The notes: a model not told the origin generated them from the sequence alone. 64,000 nt of DNA from Spirosoma arboris (GCF_009754945.1 NZ_WPIN01000008.1:248001-312000), one strand, 5' to 3'; positions 16,752 to 26,043 are shown, counted from the stretch's first letter. A program made the numbers and translations.

Positions 16752-18559
16752 GGCTGCTTTTGAAGTTTTTGTTGACAGGAATCGATACGTGTAACTAATC
16801 TATTTTTCAAAACAGCTAAGTCGCTGTCCGAAATCGCTTCGGCTGGGGTGTTAATTTGTAAACCAGCCGTTGGTTTTTGGATGTTGCTAACTAAAGAGTC
16901 TGCTTTACGATAAACCTGAAGCGCCAGGGCATATTCGTCGTATTCCTCATAGCGTTGGCCTATTGCCTGCAATTCATTCACCTTCTGCAAATTGACCTGA
17001 TCTAAGGCTATGGAGAGGGATTGAGCGTTTTGATTAGCTGTTTTTTCTGCCTGCTCAGCCCGTTCCTGTTCATTTTGGGCTTGGAGCCAAAAATACACGG
17101 CTAAACCCGCTACAAGTAAAGCAACTATAGCCGCGCCTATGGCTATTTGGCTACGCGCCTTTGCTTTTTTCTCATTATCCTGCGCTCGCTTTGTTAACTT
17201 TTGTAATTCTTCAGTCCTTGTTCGTTCGTCAGCTAAGTCCTGCTCAAGTTTCTTTTTTCGAGTTTCGTCTTCTACAGCCCAACGGGTTGCTGCTACTCGC
17301 TTTATGGCTCCTACCAACGTGTCATGGCTCACCTCATAGAGCAATCGTCCATTAGCATCACGTTCTTTCCGGAGTAAGGAACTTGCCTCAAGTTGAGTTA
17401 GCAAGTCGGGGTTAATTTTCAGTCGATCATGGATAAAACCTTCAGAAAGAGAATTTCGACTGTCGCTATCCACAGCAATAAGTTCATCCTCAATTAATCG
17501 TTGAACTTTAGAGCGGTTATCTTCAGTAAACTGGTTCAGAATTCCTTCGTAATATTTCTGAAAAATATCCTTAATGTCTCCTAACTTTTTAGGGCTTATT
17601 TCCACATCGGATTGTTTGCCAACCAATTCGTTTTCGATATATCGGCAAAGAATTTGCAAGGTCGCCGAGTCGATTTTTCCGTCCTGTTGATCGGCTATAT
17701 TATCCAGAATCGCTTCTACTGCATCAGAAGTATACGTGAACGTTGGAGAACTGTAGCTTATATCTTCTTTTAAGGCGGGTTTGATAATAGCTTCTTCCGC
17801 CTGTGTTCGACTAAGTGCCTTAAGTTCATACCAATTTTGCAAAATTGCTGGATGTCGATCAGTGATACCGTTGAGAAGTGATAAACGGTCAGAGCGCATC
17901 GAGATTACAACTTTGACATCGGGGCTTTGGTACAAAAAATCCTGCAAGGGATCATCCAGCAAATTCAGCTTATCTAATTCAACCATCCGCTGCTGGAACT
18001 GTAGGGGAATAGAGGGATAAAGCAACTGGGCTAGTTGTTCTGAAAACTCATCAATCTGGGGTTTCTTGTAAGTAAACAGTTCTTCAAACTGGTCAAAAAA
18101 TAGGATGAACTGCGTTTGCTGGCTTTTCCACTGGCGCGTTTTAAGCCAATACCAGAATGAATTTTCATCTTTAATGAGCGTATCTAAAGGTGAAAATAGT
18201 TCTGTCTCAGTTACGCTTGGAGAGCCAGCTTTTAACAGCAGACGAACAGTATCTGTCGGCGAAATAGCTTCTTCAGTTGGATCTTCCTTCTCTGAGTAAT
18301 TGTTAAATCGGATTGGGAAGTAAACAAATTGCGTTTCCGCTTGCAGCTTAGGAATGATACCCGCATTGATTAACGAACTTTTGCCATAACCACTTTTGCT
18401 GTTTAGTACAACGACTTGCTTTACGAAAATCAGGCTAAATAAATCGTCAATGTCTTTGTCGCGCCCAAAAAACAAACCTTGTTCCTCAGTCGTGAACGGT
18501 TTCACACCTGGGTATCGGTAGCGGGGCGTAATGGTTGACGATTCCATTCCAAATGGCAT
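16748..18559 (-). CDS. Membrane-spanning STAND-type NTPase (nSTAND1-like)
   Basis: 603 residues. RYPGVKPFTTEEQGLFFGRD is the lead-in typical of conflict-system STAND ATPases. Walker A is SKSGYGKSS (residues 54-62) and Walker B is FILFFDQFEE (151-160). VVISMRSDRLSLL (218-229) and the winged-helix motif LLYEVSHDTLVGAIKR (about 405-421) follow. A charged coiled coil leads to one TM helix (AAIVALLVAGLAVYFWL, about 476-492) and a tail of about 110 residues with another coiled coil and a TPR-like stretch. The NTPase should be cytoplasmic and the tail periplasmic. An alternative start is Met5. It lies 3 bases after the TIR gene and overlaps the WD40 gene by 4, so the three are one operon. STAND NTPases act as oligomerising switches in immunity. 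Confidence 0.88.
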   Translation of the reverse strand: MPFGMESSTITPRYRYPGVKPFTTEEQGLFFGRDKDIDDLFSLIFVKQVVVLNSKSGYGKSSLINAGIIPKLQAETQFVYFPIRFNNYSEKEDPTEEAISPTDTVRLLLKAGSPSVTETELFSPLDTLIKDENSFWYWLKTRQWKSQQTQFILFFDQFEELFTYKKPQIDEFSEQLAQLLYPSIPLQFQQRMVELDKLNLLDDPLQDFLYQSPDVKVVISMRSDRLSLLNGITDRHPAILQNWYELKALSRTQAEEAIIKPALKEDISYSSPTFTYTSDAVEAILDNIADQQDGKIDSATLQILCRYIENELVGKQSDVEISPKKLGDIKDIFQKYYEGILNQFTEDNRSKVQRLIEDELIAVDSDSRNSLSEGFIHDRLKINPDLLTQLEASSLLRKERDANGRLLYEVSHDTLVGAIKRVAATRWAVEDETRKKKLEQDLADERTRTEELQKLTKRAQDNEKKAKARSQIAIGAAIVALLVAGLAVYFWLQAQNEQERAEQAEKTANQNAQSLSIALDQVNLQKVNELQAIGQRYEEYDEYALALQVYRKADSLVSNIQKPTAGLQINTPAEAISDSDLAVLKNRLVTRIDSCQQKLQKQP

Positions 18560-18562
18560 TAG

Positions 18563-19984
18563 TTAGGATAAAATGGCGGCTATAACTTGCTGAACACCAG
18601 TCTCCCAGTCAGATGGTAGTAATGAAATGCATTTGCGGCCTTGAAGTTCATCGAATAATTCATCCAGATTGCGCCCAAAGTTCTGCCAGAGTTGTAATAG
18701 TCGCATTAAGTCATATGCCCCATCCAAATCATCTGCGTCCTGTCTTTCTTTAATCTGATCTCTAATTTCCTGAATTTTTATTCGTACCACGCTTTTCACC
18801 TGCATGACAAAATCGGCTTCCAGAAATCGTTTGTCCAAGAAACAAGGTATCAATTTGATCTTCTTTTCGAGACTGTGCATGATCTCAAAACCTACATAGG
18901 GAGACTGTAAGCTGTTTTCTGATAAAATGACGACCACTTTGTCAACATCCTGGACTCTCTCCATAAACTGACTAATGAGAGTACCCGGTTGCATTGATTC
19001 ATCGTCTATGACAACTTTAATGTTTGCCTGTTTTAATGCGTTAGTTAGCTGAGTTACTACTTTAAGATCAGTGTTGTCAGTATGGCTATAGGATACAAAA
19101 ACAGTAGCTTTTGCTGGCTTTTGAATCAACCGACATTTGTCATCAGTTGATTGCTGATTTTCAAAACGTTGGTAAAGTTTATTGAGAAAATCTATTGGCT
19201 TAACGGCTAAAAATTCTAATTCCAGGCGGTTGGCAATAAATGTACAGACGTCGTTAGCCTGTTCTGCCTGTAAGAGTGAATACTTGGAAATTGGGTTAGT
19301 CTTTGTCGCTTGAGGAGTAAAAATCCGCAGAAGTACCTGCATGTACCACTTTTCAAAATGCACGCCTAGAAATAAAAAGGTTGTCGCTTTTTTGAGCCTT
19401 TTATCAAGTTCTAATGGTAGAGTATGCGGGCCTAGGATGCCTTGTAGGTAGTTGAACAGGTGATCAAAGGTGATAATATAAGTAGGAGGGTCATCTATTG
19501 TTCCAAGGATATTATAAACCAGAGGTTTGGTCTTATTAAATTCTTGAACTTCCCGTTTCTCTGTTGGTGTATAGTAGTCAAATTGATATGGCCGACTCTT
19601 CTCCATTTCCTTGAACTTGTTTGGCAAGCGTTTGTCTGGCAATAAAGAAATAATCAGATGAAATGGTAGTTGGGCAATTTTTTCGAACGGCTCATCAAAG
19701 TCAGTAAGGGCGTTGTAAAAATTCTGGTAAAACGTGAATAGCCGGGTAGGTTTCTTATTTGCTTGAAGTTGGAGCAATTCTTCGTGCTCAAAAATATACT
19801 GCGGACTCTCCACTACATGATCCTTAAGATTTGCATCATGTGTTAATTGCTGACGCAACACCTGAAAAAGTGTCTGACCGTTTTCAAACGAAATCAGGTC
19901 AGGGCCTACAATAAGAACACATTTTTCAAGACAGATTTCTGCTATAAGCTCATCCCAATCTATTTGGTCAACCCAATTACTCAT
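18563..19984 (-). CDS. SIR2-like/TIR domain protein, candidate NAD-consuming effector
   Basis: 473 residues from ATG 19984; the frame is open to 20140, but the first 52 codons look non-coding. The N-terminal domain (1-275) is a divergent SIR2-like fold: CVLIVGPDL (22-30), YNILGTIDDPPTYIITFDHL (157-176) and FLFLGVHFEKWYMQVLLRIF (203-222), a pattern seen in SIR2-like modules of bacterial conflict proteins. The TIR domain (293-400) has ATVFVSYSHTD, VVIDDESMQPGTLISQF and SENSLQSPYVGFE, with Glu367 in the position of the catalytic glutamate of NAD-cleaving TIRs. A helical tail ends the protein. Both domain types can consume NAD, so it is the likely toxic effector. It is the first gene of the operon. 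Activity is inferred; the SIR2-like site is degenerate. Confidence 0.85.
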   Translation of the reverse strand: MSNWVDQIDWDELIAEICLEKCVLIVGPDLISFENGQTLFQVLRQQLTHDANLKDHVVESPQYIFEHEELLQLQANKKPTRLFTFYQNFYNALTDFDEPFEKIAQLPFHLIISLLPDKRLPNKFKEMEKSRPYQFDYYTPTEKREVQEFNKTKPLVYNILGTIDDPPTYIITFDHLFNYLQGILGPHTLPLELDKRLKKATTFLFLGVHFEKWYMQVLLRIFTPQATKTNPISKYSLLQAEQANDVCTFIANRLELEFLAVKPIDFLNKLYQRFENQQSTDDKCRLIQKPAKATVFVSYSHTDNTDLKVVTQLTNALKQANIKVVIDDESMQPGTLISQFMERVQDVDKVVVILSENSLQSPYVGFEIMHSLEKKIKLIPCFLDKRFLEADFVMQVKSVVRIKIQEIRDQIKERQDADDLDGAYDLMRLLQLWQNFGRNLDELFDELQGRKCISLLPSDWETGVQQVIAAILS

Positions 19985-20206
19985 GAAGGCGCGGTGGTTC
20001 AGGAATTTAGAGGTAATGTAGCTAAATTTTGAAAACGATCCTGTGCTACGGAAACATTGGCGCTGATCATAAGGCCGTTGCGTCAAATTTAATAAACAAA
20101 ACGCTCGGCAGGCTGTTGAACGTACCAGCATGACGCTCAAACTGGCGTCTGCCTGGGTTCGTCGTCAAAATCAGTATACAACCTAGTTAACTAACTCAAC
20201 AACGTT

Positions 20207-20581
20207 ATGAAAACCAAGCTATTCAGTGCATTTGCACTCGCTTTTATGCTTACTGTTGGTGCCTACGCGCAAGACAGTACAGCCACGATGAGTAAGAAGG
20301 AAATGCGAAAGCAGGAAAAGGCCGAACGGAAAGCCCGGCTGAAAGATGATCTTAAAAATACTGGCCAGGCAGCTGGTGAAACGACCAGGGAAGTAGGGCA
20401 AGGTATTAAGAGCAAAGCAAAAGTAGCCGGTGAGGCAATTGATACCACAGCTCAACGAACAGGCCGGGCAGTTAATAGAGGATTAGATAATGCCTCGGAT
20501 GCAATTTCGACCGAAGCGCGTAAACTGAAAGATAAACGAGATTCAACAAGAGCCGAGAAAGCTCGTCGGGATTCGCTGTAA
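20207..20581 (+). CDS. Small exported lysine/arginine-rich helical protein
   Basis: 124 residues. Signal peptide MKTKLFSAFALAFMLTVGAY-AQ is followed by a low-complexity, highly charged sequence (KKEMRKQEKAERKARLKDDL) and 11-residue-like amphipathic periodicity (AGETTREVGQGIKSKAKVAG, DTTAQRTGRAVNRGLDNASD). This resembles small periplasmic or stress-type helical proteins (LEA- or apolipoprotein-like), not a defined enzyme family. It starts in the spacer upstream of the TIR operon but on the opposite strand, so its relation to that operon is only positional. It ends 2 bases before a 32-bp inverted repeat. Probably a real gene, function unknown. Confidence 0.65.
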   Translation: MKTKLFSAFALAFMLTVGAYAQDSTATMSKKEMRKQEKAERKARLKDDLKNTGQAAGETTREVGQGIKSKAKVAGEAIDTTAQRTGRAVNRGLDNASDAISTEARKLKDKRDSTRAEKARRDSL

Positions 20582-20583
20582 GA

Positions 20584-20673
20584 TGTTCCAGGTTTAATGT
20601 TTCAGGTTCCAAGTTAACGCATATCATCTTTTGTATGAGTCAACTTGGAACCTGAAACATTAAACCTGGAACA
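20584..20673. repeat. 32-bp perfect inverted repeat at convergent gene ends
   Basis: Arms 20584-20615 and 20642-20673 are perfect reverse complements around a 26-base loop. Each arm is itself made of a repeated word related to GTTCCAGGTTTAATG and TTTCAGGTTCCAAG. It sits between the stops of convergent genes and ends in T-rich sequence on the plus strand, so it can terminate both, but the arms are longer than an ordinary terminator. Confidence 0.85.
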
Positions 20674-20677
20674 GTTT

Positions 20678-21550
20678 TTACTCAAGTTTCGCACACACCT
20701 TTGCATACTTTCCCCGCCAGTGTTTCCAGCGTTTATGCGACCAGAGCCAGTCTGAAGGGTGTTTGCAGATACTGGCTTGTAGTTTATCTCTGTAGATTTC
20801 GAGAATTGCTCCTTGTGGCAAGTCAGTGTAAGGAGGCTCGGCTATGAGCTTAAAGGTGCCTTCGTAATAGCCTCTTCGCGTACGAATCAATTCCAGAAAA
20901 AATACGGGTAAGTTGCGACTACGGGCCAGTCGTTCGCTGCCGGGATAGAAAGGCGTGTCGCGGTGTAAAAAATCCATCCAGTAGCCTTGCTCTGGTACAT
21001 CGGGAACCTGATCGGCCACGAGTGCAATTACGCGGGGAATATCTTTCCGAACGACCATCTGACGAGGCAACAAGTTCATTGGTGTAGGTACTGCCCCGTG
21101 ACTGGCGCGAACTTCCTGCATGAGCTTCTCCATGCCTGGACTAGTTAGTGGTTTATATACACTATCGACTGGGATATCAATAATGACCGCTGCTGACGGA
21201 ACCCATTCCCAATTGCACTGATGCGAGCCCGTGCAGATTACCGTTTTCCCAACAGTCAGGAAATCCTTTATTAACTCTGGATTCGTATACTTAAACCGTT
21301 TTTTTAATTCACAGGCAGAAATTGAAGATAGCTTAATTGTTTCGACAAGTATATCGGTCAGGTTACGGTAGAAATTCTTCGAAATCAGACGGATTTCGGC
21401 AGATGATTTCTCTGGGAATGATAGTCGTAAGTTCTCTAGAACAACCTGTTGTCGATAGCGAACTACATAGACAATCACAAAGTATAAAATGTCCGAAATG
21501 CTATATAGAACACTGAAAGGCAAACGGGACAAAAGCCGAAAAAATATCAT
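20678..21550 (-). CDS. LpxL/HtrB-like lysophospholipid acyltransferase, copy 1
   Basis: 290 residues. The N-terminal membrane anchor is RLPFSVLYSISDILYFVIVY. The acyltransferase core has GSHQCNWEW, giving the HX4E catalytic motif (H-QCNW-E), then DSVYKPLTSPGMEKLM, VALVADQVPD, WMDFLHRDTPFYPGSERLAR and the C-terminal WLWSHKRWKHWRGKYAKV. Family members transfer acyl chains to lipid A precursors or other membrane lipids at the inner membrane. The gene is immediately followed (downstream on its strand) by a 32-bp inverted repeat and preceded by a diverged tandem copy. Which copy handles which acyl transfer cannot be told. Confidence 0.9.
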   Translation of the reverse strand: MIFFRLLSRLPFSVLYSISDILYFVIVYVVRYRQQVVLENLRLSFPEKSSAEIRLISKNFYRNLTDILVETIKLSSISACELKKRFKYTNPELIKDFLTVGKTVICTGSHQCNWEWVPSAAVIIDIPVDSVYKPLTSPGMEKLMQEVRASHGAVPTPMNLLPRQMVVRKDIPRVIALVADQVPDVPEQGYWMDFLHRDTPFYPGSERLARSRNLPVFFLELIRTRRGYYEGTFKLIAEPPYTDLPQGAILEIYRDKLQASICKHPSDWLWSHKRWKHWRGKYAKVCAKLE

Positions 21551-21702
21551 TTAGGCGTACAGTACGGAAGGAGATATAAAACTATTGACTGGCCTAAATA
21601 TAAAAAATACTAAATTAGTTAGCAAAAATCATATTGTTATTCTGAGAAACAGCGTGCTTTCTAGTCGAAAAAGCACATAAAACGCGTAGTATCTGAAAAG
21701 AG

Positions 21703-22575
21703 TTATTCCAGTTTCGCACCTACTTTGGCGTATTTCCCACGCCAGTGTTTCCATCGCTTGTGCGACCAGAGCCAGCTGGAGGGATTTTTTCGAATAGTGG
21801 CCTCAATGCAGTCGCGATAGCGCTCCAAAATCGTACCCGCTGGTAAATCCGTATAGGGTGGCTCGGCAATCAACTGAATCGAAATTTCGTAATAGCCCCG
21901 TCGCACTCGTACTGGCTCCATATAAAATACAGCCAGGTTCCGGCTACGGGCCAGCCGTTCGGCGCCCGGATAAAAGGGCGTATCGCGATGGAGGAAATCA
22001 GTCCAGTAGGCTTGCTCAGGAACATCAGGTACTTGGTCGGACATGAGGCCAATTAGTCGGGGAGTATTCTTGCGGGCAACCATTTGCCGAGGCAATAGAT
22101 GCATATCGGTTGGGATGGCTCCAAAGCTAGACCTTATTTGATGCATCAGGTTATTGAAAAATGGATTGGTCAGCGGCTTATACACACTATCGACGGGGAT
22201 GCCCTTTAATACAAAAGGCCCTGGAAACCATTCCCAGTTTCCCTGATGAGAAGTCATGGCAATGGCCGTCTTGCCTGCCTGTATTTTTGCCTGGACTAAC
22301 TCTATATTTATAATCCGAACATGCTGCTCTAGCTCAGCTGGAGAAAAGGTAGGTAGCTTGATTGTTTCGACAAATAAGTCGGCCAGATTACGGTAAAATT
22401 CCTTCATAATCAGACGAATCTCAGCGGGTGACTTCTCGGGGAAAGAGAGTCTTAAATTTTCAAGAATAACTCGTCTTCGGTAGCGGATTATCCAGAATAA
22501 TAGAAACTGCAATACATCAGAAATGCCATAAAGTACTTTTAATGGCAAACGTGATAATAATCGAAAAAAGATCAT
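21703..22575 (-). CDS. LpxL/HtrB-like lysophospholipid acyltransferase, copy 2
   Basis: 290 residues, the same length as its tandem neighbour and starting with the same MIFFRLLSRLP. It keeps the catalytic HX4E motif in SHQGNWEW and the segments DSVYKPLTNPFFNNLM, LMSDQVPDVPEQAYW, DFLHRDTPFYPGAERLAR and WLWSHKRWKHWRGKYAKVGA. The two proteins differ most in the central acyl-chain-contact region and in residues 70-100, so the duplication is old enough for different acyl preference. The gap between copies (21551-21702) is AT-rich and shows no gene, only a weak 7-bp hairpin at 21654-21676. Inner-membrane location is expected. Confidence 0.9.
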   Translation of the reverse strand: MIFFRLLSRLPLKVLYGISDVLQFLLFWIIRYRRRVILENLRLSFPEKSPAEIRLIMKEFYRNLADLFVETIKLPTFSPAELEQHVRIINIELVQAKIQAGKTAIAMTSHQGNWEWFPGPFVLKGIPVDSVYKPLTNPFFNNLMHQIRSSFGAIPTDMHLLPRQMVARKNTPRLIGLMSDQVPDVPEQAYWTDFLHRDTPFYPGAERLARSRNLAVFYMEPVRVRRGYYEISIQLIAEPPYTDLPAGTILERYRDCIEATIRKNPSSWLWSHKRWKHWRGKYAKVGAKLE

Positions 22576-22688
22576 TTAAGTAACGTAGAGCGAACAGAAG
22601 TCGAAACCGCTGCTGTAGTCGGAAATTAAAAAAATGCTAAAACTAGTTGGTGGTATTGAATTTTTGCTTTATTTGTGAACGGATACTT

Positions 22689-23351
22689 GTGGAGTCATTG
22701 GAAAAGCATTCGTTAGGGTCTCATCCGACCAGTTTATTAGTTGAACTACACTATTTGCCCTGTTTAGATTATATGTCGGGGCTAATGCGGTTTGGAGGAG
22801 TACAAATTGAAGCATGCGAGCATTACCAGAAACAAAGTTATCGAAATCGGTGCTATGTTCGGACAGCTAACAAAGTTGATGCCTTAACAGTGCCCGTACT
22901 GCAAGGAACCCACCATCAGCCTATTCGCGATCTTCGTGTGGCGAATGACCAGAACTGGCAGATGCATCACTGGCGATGCCTACAGGCTGCTTATGGGAAG
23001 GCTCCATTTTTCGAATACTACGCGCCCTATTTTGAACCGATTTATCAAAAAAAATGGACGTTTTTATTCGATTTGAACGTTGAACTGCTGACAATTTGTC
23101 TGAAATTGCTCCAGTTGAGGATAGCCTTGAACCTGACAGAATGGTACGATAAACTAGCATCGGTCGGCCTATTTGACGCTCGCTCGATGCTAAATCCGGG
23201 AAATGGGCCGGAAACGTATATATTCCATCAGCCTGTGGCGTACCCACAAAATTTTGGCGTTGATTTTGTACCAAATCTTAGTATTGTAGACCTGTTGTTC
23301 TGCCAGGGACCGTCTGCCTCAGACGTGTTGAAGGCTGGCCTTCGGGAGTGA
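22689..23351 (+). CDS. WbqC family protein
   Basis: About 220 residues from GTG 22689. The frame is open from TTG 22647, and no ATG exists before the conserved core LLVELHYLPCLDYMSGLMRF, so the start is uncertain; starts at 22647 or TTG 22698 are alternatives. The core shows EACEHYQKQSYRNRCYVRTA, LTVPVLQGTHHQPIRDLRV and WQMHHWRCLQAAYGKAPFFE, all typical of the WbqC family. Such proteins often occur in polysaccharide clusters or near signal peptidase genes in Bacteroidota, and their reaction is unknown. It is followed 63 bases later by clpC and may share transcription with it. Confidence 0.85.
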   Translation: MESLEKHSLGSHPTSLLVELHYLPCLDYMSGLMRFGGVQIEACEHYQKQSYRNRCYVRTANKVDALTVPVLQGTHHQPIRDLRVANDQNWQMHHWRCLQAAYGKAPFFEYYAPYFEPIYQKKWTFLFDLNVELLTICLKLLQLRIALNLTEWYDKLASVGLFDARSMLNPGNGPETYIFHQPVAYPQNFGVDFVPNLSIVDLLFCQGPSASDVLKAGLRE

Positions 23352-23414
23352 ACAAATCCTTAAAACTCTTCGTTAGGCCAGTATAGTAGCTTACCTAAGG
23401 AGACCCTAAAACGA

Positions 23415-25943
23415 ATGGAAGCAAAATTCTCAAACCGCGTCAAGGAAGTCATCACGCTGAGTCGGGAAGAAGCCTTACGCTTAGGCCACGATTATATCGG
23501 CACAGAACACCTCTTGCTGGGTATGATTCGTGAGGGTGAGGGTGTGGCGGTGGGCTTACTGAAGAAACTCGGTATCTCACTCGACGAACTCCGGGTCACT
23601 ATTGAACAGGCCACGAAAGGGACGGCCACCAACAACGTGAAAAATTTAGCGAATATTCCTCTGACCCGTCAGTCGGAAAAGACGTTGAAAATCACCTATT
23701 TGGAAGCTAAGATTTTCAAGAGCCCGCTCATTGGTACGGAGCACCTCTTACTGTCGATTCTGCGCGATGAAGACAATGTCGCCACGCAGATTCTCAATAA
23801 ATTCAATATTAATTACGAAGTCATTAAGGAGATGCTCGAATATCAATCTTCGGGAACCCGCCCGGTGATGGGACCCGAAACCGACGATGACGACAACGAC
23901 CGTGGCATGTTTGGCGGAAGCAGTTCCGGTTCAGGCAAAGACCCAAAAGGTTCCGAAAAATCAAGGACACCTGTGTTGGATAACTTTGGCCGAGACCTGA
24001 CTAAACTAGCTGAAGTTGGCAAACTCGATCCCATTGTTGGTCGCGAAAAGGAAATTGAACGTGTGGCCCAGATTCTGAGCCGCCGGAAGAAAAACAACCC
24101 AATCCTGATTGGTGAGCCAGGGGTTGGTAAAACCGCCATCGCTGAAGGACTGGCTCTGCGCATTGTGCAGAAGAAAGTATCTCGGGTGTTGTTCGGTAAG
24201 CGCGTAGTTACACTCGATCTTGCATCGCTCGTGGCGGGTACTAAGTACCGTGGCCAGTTCGAAGAGCGCATGAAAGCGGTAATGAACGAGCTTGAAAAGT
24301 CGCCGGAAGTAATCCTCTTCATTGACGAGTTGCACACAATTGTGGGTGCAGGTGGTGCGTCAGGTTCGCTCGATGCATCGAATATGTTCAAGCCGGCATT
24401 GGCGCGGGGCGACATTCAATGTATTGGTGCGACAACGCTCGACGAGTATCGTCAGTATATTGAGAAGGATGGCGCACTCGCCCGTCGTTTCCAGATGGTT
24501 ATGGTCGATGCTACATCGATTGATGAAACCATCGAAATTCTGAACAACATCAAGGATAAGTACGAAGATCACCACCATGTCGACTACACCAAAGAAGCTA
24601 TTGAGGCTGCGGTGAAGTTGTCGGAACGGTATATCTCGGATCGATTCCTGCCTGATAAAGCGATTGATGTTATGGACGAAGTGGGTGCTCGCGTACACAT
24701 TTCGAACATCACCGTTCCTGAAGATATTCTCAAACTCGAAGAGCAAATCGAGAATATTAAGAAAGAGAAAAATCAGGTTGTTAAAAGCCAGAAATACGAA
24801 GAAGCTGCTCAGCTTCGCGATAAAGAAAAACGCCTGATCGATCAACTTGAGCGGGCAAAACAACTCTGGGAAGAAGACACCAAGAAACGTCGTTACAAGG
24901 TTACGGAAGAAAACGTGGCCGAAGTTGTGGCCATGATGACAGGTATTCCTGTTACGAGCGTATCGAACGATGAAGGCAAGAAACTTGTCAACATGGGCGA
25001 TGAACTGAAAGGCCGCGTAATCGGTCAGCAGTCAGCCATCGACAAGCTGGTGAAAGCCATTCAGCGGACTCGTGTTGGTCTGAAAGATCCTAAGAAACCA
25101 ATCGGTTCGTTCATCTTCCTCGGCCCAACAGGTGTAGGTAAAACCGAACTTGCTAAAGTATTGGCTACTTACCTGTTCGATAAAGACGATGCACTGGTTC
25201 GTATCGATATGTCGGAATACATGGAGAAATTCAGTGTAAGCCGTTTGGTTGGTGCACCTCCAGGCTACGTAGGTTACGAAGAAGGCGGTCAGTTGACCGA
25301 GAAAATTCGCCGGAAGCCTTATAGTGTCGTGCTGTTGGATGAAATCGAAAAAGCTCACCCAGATGTGTTCAACATTCTGTTACAGGTTCTTGATGATGGT
25401 ATTCTGACTGATGGTCTGGGTCGCCGGGTAGATTTCCGGAACACGATCATCATTATGACCTCTAACATTGGGGTTCGTGATCTGAAAGATTTTGGTGCTG
25501 GTATCGGTTTTGCCACCAAGAAGAATGCTGAAACGCAGGATGACCTGATGAAGAGCACGATTCAAAGTGCGTTACGGAAAGCCTTCTCACCTGAGTTCCT
25601 GAATCGTCTGGATGATGTGATTGTATTTAACTCGCTCCAACGCGAAGACATCCACAAAATCATTGACCTGATGTTGGGTAAACTGCTGGGTCGTGTTACG
25701 AACCTTGGCTATACAGTCGAACTGACGGAGAAAGCGAAAGACTTTCTGGCCGAAAAAGGATACGATCCTCAATACGGTGCTCGCCCGTTGAGCCGTGCCA
25801 TCCAGCGTTACCTCGAAGATCCCGTTGCGGAAGAAATCCTGAAAGGAGAACTAAAAGAAGGTGACGTAATTCTGGCTGACTATAGCGGTGAAGGTGAAAC
25901 ACTGACAATTACGGTGAAGAAGCCCGAAGCAGTGGTTGAGTAA
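23415..25943 (+). CDS. clpC: ATP-dependent Clp protease ATP-binding subunit ClpC
   Basis: 842 residues. Two N-terminal Clp repeats (EVITLSREEALRLGHDYIGT, LKITYLEAKIFKSPLIGTEH) bind substrates and adaptors. The first AAA+ domain has Walker A GEPGVGKTA and Walker B VILFIDELHTI. A middle UVR-type motif (QKYEEAAQLRDKEKRLIDQL) marks ClpC rather than ClpA or ClpB. The second AAA+ domain has GPTGVGKTEL, MSEYMEKFSVSRLVGAPPGY and ARPLSRAIQRYLEDP. ClpC unfolds proteins and feeds them to ClpP in the cytoplasm. No CtsR, McsA or McsB genes are nearby, as usual in Bacteroidota. A strong terminator follows. The codon pattern suggests high expression. Confidence 0.97.
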   Translation: MEAKFSNRVKEVITLSREEALRLGHDYIGTEHLLLGMIREGEGVAVGLLKKLGISLDELRVTIEQATKGTATNNVKNLANIPLTRQSEKTLKITYLEAKIFKSPLIGTEHLLLSILRDEDNVATQILNKFNINYEVIKEMLEYQSSGTRPVMGPETDDDDNDRGMFGGSSSGSGKDPKGSEKSRTPVLDNFGRDLTKLAEVGKLDPIVGREKEIERVAQILSRRKKNNPILIGEPGVGKTAIAEGLALRIVQKKVSRVLFGKRVVTLDLASLVAGTKYRGQFEERMKAVMNELEKSPEVILFIDELHTIVGAGGASGSLDASNMFKPALARGDIQCIGATTLDEYRQYIEKDGALARRFQMVMVDATSIDETIEILNNIKDKYEDHHHVDYTKEAIEAAVKLSERYISDRFLPDKAIDVMDEVGARVHISNITVPEDILKLEEQIENIKKEKNQVVKSQKYEEAAQLRDKEKRLIDQLERAKQLWEEDTKKRRYKVTEENVAEVVAMMTGIPVTSVSNDEGKKLVNMGDELKGRVIGQQSAIDKLVKAIQRTRVGLKDPKKPIGSFIFLGPTGVGKTELAKVLATYLFDKDDALVRIDMSEYMEKFSVSRLVGAPPGYVGYEEGGQLTEKIRRKPYSVVLLDEIEKAHPDVFNILLQVLDDGILTDGLGRRVDFRNTIIIMTSNIGVRDLKDFGAGIGFATKKNAETQDDLMKSTIQSALRKAFSPEFLNRLDDVIVFNSLQREDIHKIIDLMLGKLLGRVTNLGYTVELTEKAKDFLAEKGYDPQYGARPLSRAIQRYLEDPVAEEILKGELKEGDVILADYSGEGETLTITVKKPEAVVE

Positions 25944-25962
25944 GAGATAACTGATTTATAAT

Positions 25963-26000
25963 AGAAAGCGGCCTGACGTTCAAACGTCAGGCCGCTTTCT
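25963..26000. terminator. Terminator after clpC
   Basis: An 18-bp perfect inverted repeat (25963-25980 and 25983-26000) with GC core GCGGCCTGACG, followed by a T-containing tail. It lies 19 bases after the clpC stop and also faces the convergent GMC gene end. Confidence 0.88.
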
Positions 26001-26043
26001 TATTTGTAATACTGGTGGCGTACCAGGAGTTTGTCCACGCTAC

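Noticed and set aside
19985..20140. 52-codon N-terminal extension of the TIR protein
   Set aside because: The extension has no protein-like character and the SIR2-like domain is complete from ATG 19984.
20678..22575. Tandem acyltransferase genes as an assembly duplication
   Set aside because: The copies differ at many positions in DNA and protein, so the duplication is biological.
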